Of a stretch of 50,420 bases of DNA, positions 6,624 through 15,118 are shown piece after piece. The translations under genes were made by a program, and so were the position numbers. The stretch lies in assembly GCA_016931595.1 (NCBI GenBank), contig JAFGEN010000354.1:1-50420 (forward strand). Reading direction: 5' to 3'. Source of the DNA: Candidatus Aminicenantota bacterium (GTDB lineage Bacteria; Acidobacteriota; Aminicenantia; Aminicenantales; UBA4085). How positions within the stretch are numbered: position 1 is the first letter of the stretch; every line of letters starts with the position of its first letter. The notes under the pieces were generated by a model, which did no database searches, was not told where the DNA came from, and saw nothing but the letters and a program-made list of their open reading frames with translations.

Positions 6624-8573
6624 TCAGGGCGTGGGCCCGGATTCTTCCTCCGAAACGAGCTTGCGGTGATAGGTCGCGTTGTGAAAAGCGATGCCGGCAA
6701 ACGACGGGTAGAGGGACAGCTCGGCCGCCGTTTCCAAGGCCACCCGACGAAGTTTGTCCGGGCCGTGGAAAATGAAGCTGATTGACGAGCCCGAGACCAG
6801 GGGGACATGGAATACAGGCCACCAAAAGGCGGCCGGCCCCCCGCCTCCCCTTCCCAGCTCTTCTTGGAAAACAGCCGCCTCGGCTGCGGCCAGAAGGGTC
6901 AAGGTCGGCTCCGGACCGGAGCCGGAGATACAGATGTAAGCTGGCGCCTTCGGAAGGGCGTCCGGCCGCAGGGCCGGCGCCCCGCGGAAGGTGAACAATC
7001 GCTCGTCGTCAATGGGAGCGGTTTCAAGTCCAATGTAGACCTTTTTCCCGACCTTGGCGGCATAGGCTAGCTCTCCCGCGGCCTGGGCGATGGTCCCGTT
7101 GAGGCCCGAAGATGTCGTCCGATAATCCATCAGGGTAACTTGATCGCAGATGTCAATCAAGTGTTCATAGACCGGCTTCGTCCGTCCGCCGTAAGTTGTG
7201 GTCAGGACGTCCTCGGAGTATTCGTTGACCGCATCGAACCAGGGGGGGGTGTCCGCCCCGAACGTCAAGTCGGCCGACCGGGCGAGACCGCCCGCCTCGG
7301 CCAGGATCGAGATGAAATTCTTCAAGAGAATCCCTCGAGCGCGGCTGTTGAAACCGATGCAGAGATACGGCTCGATATCGACGTGGATCCCCGAAAATCG
7401 GGCCGGTTCCGGCACCCGGCCGTTGTACGAAATGATGTCGTCAATCGTCTTGCGGACGAAGGCATGGTTCTCAGCCAGGACGAGCGTTTTATCGCCGAAA
7501 AGGGCGTGAGTCCGAATTCCCCTTTCGAACAGCCTCTCGACCAGGGGAGCCAGAAGTGAATCGTCCAGGACGACTGCCCCGGACCGGTACGGCAGGGACA
7601 GATGGACGAGATCGATCTTTTCCCGGGTCAGGTGATCCAGAAGCATCAACAGTTGCTCATTCGAACGGCAGACATCCTCGGTGTTCCAGACCCAGGTCGC
7701 CCGCGACGGCGTGACGGGCGGAGGAGGAGCCGAAGGCGGAGCCTGGCCTGGATTGGCCAAGGCCAGCCCTTTGACCTCGATCCGGTGGGATCCGGGAGTC
7801 GTGACTTCGAAGACAAGCGAAGCCAAGGCTCGGCGATCGAGGTTTCCGGGCAAGGCTGAAAGCGGAATGACGGCCAACTGCCATTCGGTTTCGATCCTCC
7901 CTCGGGGAAGGAATGAGGCGACCGGCCCGACCGCCGCCGCATCGTCCCTTCGAAACCAGGCAGAATCCGCAAGCTTGAGTGTCACCTCGAGGCCGGGGAC
8001 GTCGCTCCTGACCCAAAAAACGAGGAAGGAGAACGGGTCGGTATTCAAAAACGCCCGCGTTTCCTGTTCCCCGAACGTGTCGATAAGATGGATCCAGGCT
8101 CCGCAGAATCCCTCCTCCCCTTTCAGCGTTGAAATCACGAGAGCGTTCCGGCCCTCGGTCGTCGTCCGGACCTCAGCTGCGGCCGCGCTCGGCGCCCGGG
8201 AAAAGGACCCGACCCCTCCCCCGAGGGTGTTGGGAGGCGGAGAGTCGAAATTCGAGATTAAGAAATAATCGCCGTTGAAGACCTCCGGCCTGGTTCCCGG
8301 CGTCGAAATGGTCCGGAAAATATCGGAGAAAAAATGGACGGTCAGAATCTCCCCTTCCGCCTTTCTCACGGCCGAAACACGGCCGAAACGGATCGCCCCG
8401 GCTGAATCGAGCTCCCAATCCTTGAGGGAGATCTTCATGGATAGACGGCGCGTCGCCTCGGCCGCGGCGACCGCCTGGCCGCGGCCTTCCGTCGGAGCCG
8501 GTCCTGCCCCGCCTGTGAAGACCAGGAAGAGCAAAGCCAGGACTGCGGGGCGGAATTCCCGAAACGAATTCAT
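6624..8573 (-). CDS. Secreted GH18-like glycosidase, paralogue B
   Basis: About 649 residues from the ATG at 8573, with a signal peptide (MNSFREFRPAVLALLFL). An in-frame GTG two codons upstream is a possible alternative start. It has the same plan as paralogue A: an export signal, a strand-rich module to about residue 270, then a barrel-like domain introduced by TWVWNTEDV. The barrel contains GIHVDIEPY (Asp399, Glu401) and LMDYRTTS (Met482-Arg485), both like GH18 chitinase/ENGase active-site strands, followed by KKVYIGLET. These suggest a working hydrolase of beta-linked amino sugars, perhaps peptidoglycan or host/algal glycans. No close named family was recognised. It heads the minus-strand run leading to waaA. 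Confidence 0.62.
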   Translation of the reverse strand: MNSFREFRPAVLALLFLVFTGGAGPAPTEGRGQAVAAAEATRRLSMKISLKDWELDSAGAIRFGRVSAVRKAEGEILTVHFFSDIFRTISTPGTRPEVFNGDYFLISNFDSPPPNTLGGGVGSFSRAPSAAAAEVRTTTEGRNALVISTLKGEEGFCGAWIHLIDTFGEQETRAFLNTDPFSFLVFWVRSDVPGLEVTLKLADSAWFRRDDAAAVGPVASFLPRGRIETEWQLAVIPLSALPGNLDRRALASLVFEVTTPGSHRIEVKGLALANPGQAPPSAPPPPVTPSRATWVWNTEDVCRSNEQLLMLLDHLTREKIDLVHLSLPYRSGAVVLDDSLLAPLVERLFERGIRTHALFGDKTLVLAENHAFVRKTIDDIISYNGRVPEPARFSGIHVDIEPYLCIGFNSRARGILLKNFISILAEAGGLARSADLTFGADTPPWFDAVNEYSEDVLTTTYGGRTKPVYEHLIDICDQVTLMDYRTTSSGLNGTIAQAAGELAYAAKVGKKVYIGLETAPIDDERLFTFRGAPALRPDALPKAPAYICISGSGPEPTLTLLAAAEAAVFQEELGRGGGGPAAFWWPVFHVPLVSGSSISFIFHGPDKLRRVALETAAELSLYPSFAGIAFHNATYHRKLVSEEESGPTP

Positions 8574-8586
8574 GTCCACATCACAT

Positions 8587-8614
8587 ATCCTAATGATTTT
8601 CCCGCCCATTTCAA
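8587..8614 (-). promoter_or_regulatory. Promoter of the GH18-like / waaA run
   Basis: On the minus strand TTGAAA (8614-8609) is followed after 16 nt by TAGGAT (8592-8587). The start codon at 8573 is only 13 nt below the -10, so the leader would be very short. This may explain the lack of a clear ribosome site. Confidence 0.45.
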
Positions 8615-8669
8615 CATCCAGGTATGATCCCTTTTTTCTGACTCTGATCGGAGAAAATAAAGAGATTCG

Positions 8670-8699
8670 CTGGCAATCTCCCCTTCTTTCTGGTATACT
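8670..8699 (+). promoter_or_regulatory. Extended -10 promoter of the small basic protein gene
   Basis: CTGGCA (8670-8675), 18 nt, then TATACT (8694-8699) preceded by a TG extension (TGGTATACT). It points to the small gene at 8749 and is back to back with the promoter of the minus-strand run. Confidence 0.5.
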
Positions 8700-8748
8700 C
8701 CGTCCGAAAATTAATGAATGAGACTCTAAGTTCAAAGGAACAATGACG

Positions 8749-8922
8749 ATGGCTGACGAAACGAAGCCCGAAGACGGAAAAACCGCCAAGCGGAAGAAAA
8801 TCAACAAGCTGCCGGTCGCCGAAATCGACGCCAAGCTGGCCGCCGCCGGTTCGGCCCAGGGCGGCTTCCGTTCCCGGTACGCTAAACAGCTGCAGCTGCG
8901 CAAAAAAGCCCTCGGGAAGTAA
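8749..8922 (+). CDS. Small basic protein of unknown function
   Basis: A 57-residue frame begins MADETKPEDGK and ends ALGK before TAA. An ATG two codons upstream (8743) is in frame, but AGGA at 8736-8739 is spaced better for 8749. The sequence is Lys/Arg/Ala rich, with a charged N-terminus (residues 1-22) and an amphipathic C-terminal half containing KLPVAEIDAKL and GGFRSRYAKQLQLRKK. It has no signal peptide or membrane segment. The composition and its place just ahead of rpsO suggest a nucleic-acid or ribosome-associated protein, but that is inference. It has its own extended -10 promoter and 124 bp to rpsO. I recognise the general type as a short conserved hypothetical, not a named family. 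Confidence 0.6.
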   Translation: MADETKPEDGKTAKRKKINKLPVAEIDAKLAAAGSAQGGFRSRYAKQLQLRKKALGK

Positions 8923-8971
8923 TCCCTCATTTTCCGTCCCGCTGTCCCGGCTTTGGCGTCCGTATTCCCCT

Positions 8972-9019
8972 CCTACCACGCCGGTCCAAGTTTCTTTTCC
9001 CCCTCTTCTATGGTAGGAT
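8972..9019 (+). promoter_or_regulatory. rpsO promoter region with inverted repeat
   Basis: TAGGAT (9014-9019) with a TG extension (TGGTAGGAT) is a likely -10 for rpsO. The segment TGGTAGG (9011-9017) overlapping it is the exact reverse complement of CCTACCA at 8972-8978, giving paired half-sites about 40 bp apart. No good -35 is visible. A regulator binding both halves would cover the promoter. Confidence 0.4.
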
Positions 9020-9046
9020 ATTGCAAGAAAATAAAGGAGATATAAC

Positions 9047-9313
9047 GTGTTGACGAAAGAGAAAAAAACCAAGATCGTCACCGACCACCGGGTCCATCCC
9101 GCCGATTCGGGCTCGGTCGAAGTCCAGGTCGCCCTGCTCAGCGAACGGATCACCGCCCTGACCAAGCACATGGTCGCGTTCAAAAAAGACCACAGCTCTC
9201 ATACGGGCTTGATGAAAATCGTCAGCCAGCGGAAACGTCTGCTGATCTACCTGAAGCGGGAAGACCCCGCCCGGTACGAGAAGCTGATCCAGAAGCTCGG
9301 ACTGCGCAAGTAA
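9047..9313 (+). CDS. rpsO: 30S ribosomal protein S15
   Basis: This 88-residue protein matches S15 over its full normal length, including VTDHRVHPADSGSVEVQVALLS, the LTKH and DHSSHTGL loop that contacts 16S rRNA, and RKRLLIYLKR near the end. S15 binds the central domain of 16S rRNA early in small-subunit assembly. The start is a GTG at 9047, seven bases after AAAGGAGA; the following TTG codon is less well placed. It lies 22 bp ahead of pnp, the conserved rpsO-pnp order. Unlike E. coli, the gap is too short to hold an RNase III-processed leader hairpin, so pnp control must differ if it exists. Confidence 0.97.
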   Translation: MLTKEKKTKIVTDHRVHPADSGSVEVQVALLSERITALTKHMVAFKKDHSSHTGLMKIVSQRKRLLIYLKREDPARYEKLIQKLGLRK

Positions 9314-9335
9314 GCGCGACCGGTACTCAACCGAC

Positions 9336-11528
<2,193 letters not shown>

Positions 11529-11534
11529 GCGTCC

Positions 11535-11550
11535 GGCCGGACATCCGGCC
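11535..11550 (+). other. GC-rich hairpin after pnp
   Basis: GGCCGGA (11535-11541) and TCCGGCC (11544-11550) form a strong hairpin seven bases after the pnp stop. No T-run follows, so it is not an intrinsic terminator. It could protect the pnp 3' end or reduce read-through into the pseudopilin genes. Confidence 0.35.
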
Positions 11551-11581
11551 CGCCCGAATTACGGCGGCCGGAAGGAGGATC

Positions 11582-12061
11582 ATGCGCCTGCGCGGGGGTT
11601 TTACCCTGACCGAGCTTCTGGTCACCGCCGCGATCCTGACCGTCCTGGCCGGGGTTGCCATCCCCGTCGTTAAAACGGCCGTCCAGCGGGACCGGGAGCT
11701 GGAATTGCGCCGGGCCCTCCGCCTCGTCCGCGAGGCGGTCGATTCCTTCAAGAAAATGGCCGACGAGAACCGGATCGAATACGACGAAGACACCGACGGT
11801 TATCCCCCGACCCTCGAGGTCCTGGTCGAAGGAGTCGAGCTGAAAGAGGAAGCCGAAGGCTCGGAAAAGGGCAAAGGGGAAAAGATCATCAAGTTTCTCC
11901 GCCGGATCCCCGTCGATCCCATGACCGGAACCAAGGACTGGGGCCTGCGGTCCAGCCAGGATGAGCACGACTCGATCTCCTGGGGCGGCGAGAACGTCTT
12001 CGATATCTATACCAAGAGCCGCCGGACCGCCCTCGACGGCTCGAAATATGCGGACTGGTGA
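11582..12061 (+). CDS. Type II secretion-like major pseudopilin (GspG-type)
   Basis: The 159-residue product has a short basic leader, MRLRGG, followed by FTLTELLVTAAILTVLAG, a standard prepilin peptidase site with Glu at mature position 5 and a hydrophobic helix. The globular part has GYPPTLEVLVEG and RRIPVDPMTG, the pattern of GspG-type pseudopilins in which the C-terminal domain follows Pro-x-Asp-Pro. A charged insertion (KEEAEGSEKGKGEK, about 83-97) separates them. GGAAGGAGG precedes the ATG. It is followed directly by two more pseudopilins, but no secretin, ATPase or prepilin peptidase gene is in the window. It probably forms part of an inner-membrane pseudopilus. Confidence 0.85.
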   Translation: MRLRGGFTLTELLVTAAILTVLAGVAIPVVKTAVQRDRELELRRALRLVREAVDSFKKMADENRIEYDEDTDGYPPTLEVLVEGVELKEEAEGSEKGKGEKIIKFLRRIPVDPMTGTKDWGLRSSQDEHDSISWGGENVFDIYTKSRRTALDGSKYADW

Positions 12062-12075
12062 GGAAGGAGGAGCCC

Positions 12076-12474
12076 TTGGCCCGGCAACACGAGCGCGGAT
12101 ACACCCTGATCGAGATCATCATCGTTTTCACGATGATCGGCATCCTGGTCGGACTGGCTCTTCCCGAGTATAAGAATGCCGTCCGCAAGGGCAAGGAAGC
12201 CGCCCTCAAGGAAGACCTTTTCCAGTTCCGAAAGCTGATCGACCAGTATTACCAGGATAAGGGCCGCTATCCCGCAGCCCTCCAAACCCTGGTCGATGAG
12301 GGGTATCTCAGAAAAATTCCGGCCGACCCGTTCACCAACATGACCGATTGGTCCGAGGTCCGGGAGGAGCCGACGGCCGAGGAAATCGAGCCCGGGATGA
12401 TCCTCGGGATCGTCGATGTCAAATCGGCCTCCGAACTCTCGGCCCTCGACGGGACACCCTACAACACATGGTGA
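12076..12474 (+). CDS. Pseudopilin (GspG-like)
   Basis: I start this gene at TTG 12076 because AGGAAGGAGG (12061-12070) sits five bases before it and the resulting leader, MARQHERG, has normal prepilin length. A GTG at 12058, overlapping the previous stop, would place that ribosome site inside the coding region. The product has 132 residues. Cleavage after Gly gives YTLIEIIIVFTMIG with Glu5 present. The body has YYQDKGRYPAALQTLVDEGYL and IPADPFTN, again the GspG pattern. It sits 14 bp after the first pseudopilin and overlaps the third by seven bases, so the three are surely co-expressed. Confidence 0.83.
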   Translation: MARQHERGYTLIEIIIVFTMIGILVGLALPEYKNAVRKGKEAALKEDLFQFRKLIDQYYQDKGRYPAALQTLVDEGYLRKIPADPFTNMTDWSEVREEPTAEEIEPGMILGIVDVKSASELSALDGTPYNTW

Positions 12475-13085
12475 GACATCCGAAGCCCGGCTACACGCTC
12501 ATCGTCGTCATGGTCGGCATCGCCCTCCTTCTCGTCGGTATGACCATCGCCATGCCCGTCCTTTCGACCCAGGCCCAGAGGGAAAAAGAAGCCGAACTCC
12601 TCTTCCGCGGCGGACAGTACGTCGAGGCCGTCCGGTTGTTCCTTCGGAACAATCCCGGCAATTTCCCCGATTCGATCGATGACCTTGTCAAAAAACGCTA
12701 TCTGCGGAAGGCCTTCCCCGACCCCATGACCAAGGACGGGAAATGGAACCTCATCCTGTTGGCCAACCAACCCGGCGGCCCGGCCGCGCCTCGGAGGAAG
12801 CCGCCCACCGGGCGGAGTGGAGCGGGTTCGGCCCGAAGGGAAGCGCCGGGCCCGGGCGCGCGGGCAGGGCAGTCGATGTCCGTCCAGCGGGTCATGATCG
12901 TTCCCGCGGACGCTCTCGATTCCGTGGCCGGCCCGAGGATCATCGGCGTTGTATCCGCCTCGGAGAAACAATCGTTCCTGGTCTATGACGACAACGAGAC
13001 CTACGACTCCTGGCTCTTCTATTACGGCCGGACCAAGGGAGCCAAGCCGGAAATCATCCGGTTTGGGGAGGATCGAAAAAAATGA
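12468..13085 (+). CDS. Third pseudopilin, lacking Glu5, with Arg/Pro-rich insert
   Basis: From the ATG at 12468 (or the adjacent GTG at 12471) the product has about 205 residues. The leader MVRHPKPG is followed by YTLIVVMVGIALLLVG, a prepilin helix in which mature position 5 is Val instead of Glu. In type II systems the tip pseudopilin GspK is the one that lacks Glu5, so this may be an initiating or tip subunit. The body contains NFPDSIDDLVKKRYLRKAFPDPM. A low-complexity stretch rich in Arg, Pro, Gly and Ala (about 103-138) follows, then a C-terminal region with IIGVVSAS. It overlaps the previous gene and shares an ATGA overlap with lpxB. Confidence 0.75.
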   Translation: MVRHPKPGYTLIVVMVGIALLLVGMTIAMPVLSTQAQREKEAELLFRGGQYVEAVRLFLRNNPGNFPDSIDDLVKKRYLRKAFPDPMTKDGKWNLILLANQPGGPAAPRRKPPTGRSGAGSARREAPGPGARAGQSMSVQRVMIVPADALDSVAGPRIIGVVSASEKQSFLVYDDNETYDSWLFYYGRTKGAKPEIIRFGEDRKK

Positions 13086-14212
13086 GCGGCCGGGACGTCC
13101 TCATCGTCGCCGGTGAAAAATCCGGGGAAAACTACGGCGCGGCCGTCGTCCGGGAGTTCCACCGCCTTCAGCCCGAAACGGCCTTCTTCGGCGTCGGCGG
13201 AACCAACATGTCCGCCGCCGGGGTGGAGATTCTTGTTCCGATGGAGGATCTGGCGGTGATGGGACTGGCCGAAGTGGTCAGGGAGATCCCCAGGATCAAA
13301 CGAATCCTGAACCGGCTGGCCGAGGAAGCCCAAAACCGCCGGCCGGCCGCGGCCGTTCTGATCGACTCCCCCGATTTCAACCTTCGCCTGGCCAGGCTGT
13401 TGAAGCCGCTTGGAATACCGGTCCTTTATTACATCAGCCCGACGGTTTGGGCTTGGAGAAAAGGCCGCCTGGACACGATCCGGGATGTCGTCAGGAAAAT
13501 GCTCCTCATCTTCCCCTTTGAACAAGTCCTCTATGCCGAAGCGGGGATTCCCCATGCTTATGTCGGTCATCCTCTCCTCGAGCGTCTCCGCGTCCAGAAA
13601 TTGCGGGAGGAGTTTTTTCAGGAAAACGGGTTGGATCCGGACCGGCCTTTGATCACCCTGCTGCCCGGGAGCCGGAAAGGCGAGATCCAGCGGCACATCG
13701 GCCCGCTTCGCGACGCGGCCGACCGACTGCGGGCGGAACGAGGGGCGCAATTCGTCCTGATCGAAGCCGAAGACCTCGACCGCCGGTTCGTGCCCGACCT
13801 CCTCGGCGAGGCCGCCGGCCACATCCGCCGGCTTCGGACCGACGCCTACGAGGCCATGGCCGCAAGCGACTTGGTGCTGTCGGCCTGCGGCACGGCGAAT
13901 CTCGAATCGGCCCTCCTGGGGACTCCGTTGGTCGCCTTTTACCGAATCTCTCCCCTGACCTATGCCCTCGGACGGCCGTTTGTCCGGATCCGGAATTACA
14001 GCATTGTCAACATCCTGGCCGGGAAGAAGCTCATCGCCGAGCTGATCCAAAAAGACTTCACCGCGGCCAACCTGGTCCGGGAAGCGGAACGGATCCTGGA
14101 CGATGAGAACGTCCGGGCGGAAATGAAACTGTATTTCACCGCGATCCGGCAAACCCTGGGCGACGAGCGGGCCTCGGAGAACGTCGCCCGCGAGCTGGCC
14201 GCCTTATTGTGA
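13082..14212 (+). CDS. lpxB: Lipid-A-disaccharide synthase
   Basis: LpxB joins UDP-2,3-diacylglucosamine to lipid X to make the lipid A disaccharide at the inner membrane. The 376-residue product, usual for the family, begins with the VAGEKSGENYGA motif (a variant of VAGExSGD). It continues with GVGGTNMSAAG, IDSPDFNLRLAR and ISPTVWAWRKGR, then the GT-B C-terminal half with VGHPLLE, LLPGSRKGEI and SACGTANLESAL. All are diagnostic. It is coupled by ATGA to the third pseudopilin, an unusual neighbour, and overlaps the end of the convergent CDP-alcohol phosphotransferase gene by nine bases. With waaA in the same window it shows that the cell makes Kdo-lipid A. Confidence 0.96.
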   Translation: MSGRDVLIVAGEKSGENYGAAVVREFHRLQPETAFFGVGGTNMSAAGVEILVPMEDLAVMGLAEVVREIPRIKRILNRLAEEAQNRRPAAAVLIDSPDFNLRLARLLKPLGIPVLYYISPTVWAWRKGRLDTIRDVVRKMLLIFPFEQVLYAEAGIPHAYVGHPLLERLRVQKLREEFFQENGLDPDRPLITLLPGSRKGEIQRHIGPLRDAADRLRAERGAQFVLIEAEDLDRRFVPDLLGEAAGHIRRLRTDAYEAMAASDLVLSACGTANLESALLGTPLVAFYRISPLTYALGRPFVRIRNYSIVNILAGKKLIAELIQKDFTAANLVREAERILDDENVRAEMKLYFTAIRQTLGDERASENVARELAALL

Positions 14213-15118
14213 ACCGGGCCGCGATGAGGCGGCCGCAAGAGCCTTTACCCGACTGTCCACCGCCGTCTGCATCAGGAACAGGGCGGCCATCGCCCCGTTC
14301 AAGACGACGATCATCGCCCAGAAATACAGGTCGAGCCGACGGGCGAACAAGGCGGCGATCAGCAGGACCGCCTGAGTTGAAGACCCGAGGAACGTCCAGA
14401 GCCGCATCGGCAGGCGGTTGATCCGCATGAAGAGGCCGGCGTCGACCGATCCGAGGGCCATCGGATCCCGGCTGATTTTCATCTGGAAGGCCGTGTATCC
14501 GAGATAAAGGCGGATGAATCCGCGCCGGAATTTTTGTCCGCCCCGGCGCTTGAGCTGGACATATTCCCGCCGGAACGCATTCCGGTCATCGACCTGGGCG
14601 GACCTGGCCCCGTGGATGTAGGCCAGGTAGCGGTTCCGGTAATAATCGAAGACGACCGAATGGATGATGTTGCTGGCCGCCGCGGCCAGGACGATCAACC
14701 AGCCCCGGAGCGGGTCCGGGCCGGCGCTCATGAAGCCGAAGCCCAGGCCCAGGTAGACCGAAATGCCCACGAAGTAGTCGATCGACCCGTCGATCACCCG
14801 GCCCATGTGCGTCCCGTTTTTCTTCAGCCTGGCCAGCTGACCATCGGCGCAGTCGACGACGACGGACAGGAAGAGCAGGACGGCTCCCGCCGCGGCCGAG
14901 CCCCAGCCACGTGTGGCGAGGAGAAATCCGCCCGAGATCCCCAGAATCATCGAGAAAATGGAAAGGTGGTTGGGGGTGAAGCTGGTCCGGAAGATCGCCT
15001 TGACCAGGAGAAAGGCCAGCGGGCGGAAGACGAACAGGTCGGCCCATTCTTCGACATCCGGACGTTTGAGGGACCGGAAATACTCCAGGTAATAGTCGCG
15101 GGGCAGGGCCATCGTCAT
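14204..15118 (-). CDS. CDP-alcohol phosphatidyltransferase family membrane enzyme
   Basis: This 304-residue protein carries the complete family signature: Asp89-x2-Asp92-Gly93-x2-Ala96-Arg97-x8-Gly106-x3-Asp110-x3-Asp114. Around it are several membrane helices (about 52-68, 74-90, 113-133, 139-155, and two near the C-terminus). The family moves a phospho-alcohol from a CDP-activated donor to an acceptor alcohol, making phospholipids or related lipids. The N-terminal 40 residues are soluble and rich in aromatic and charged residues. Its start overlaps the stop of the cytidylyltransferase-PLP fusion by ATGA, so it should use the CDP-alcohol made there. The substrate pair is not readable from sequence. 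Confidence 0.85.
   Translation of the reverse strand: MTMALPRDYYLEYFRSLKRPDVEEWADLFVFRPLAFLLVKAIFRTSFTPNHLSIFSMILGISGGFLLATRGWGSAAAGAVLLFLSVVVDCADGQLARLKKNGTHMGRVIDGSIDYFVGISVYLGLGFGFMSAGPDPLRGWLIVLAAAASNIIHSVVFDYYRNRYLAYIHGARSAQVDDRNAFRREYVQLKRRGGQKFRRGFIRLYLGYTAFQMKISRDPMALGSVDAGLFMRINRLPMRLWTFLGSSTQAVLLIAALFARRLDLYFWAMIVVLNGAMAALFLMQTAVDSRVKALAAASSRPGSQ

Noticed and set aside
12058-12075. GTG start at 12058 for the second pseudopilin
   Set aside because: It would put the AGGAAGGAGG site inside the gene. The TTG at 12076 has ideal spacing and a normal leader length.
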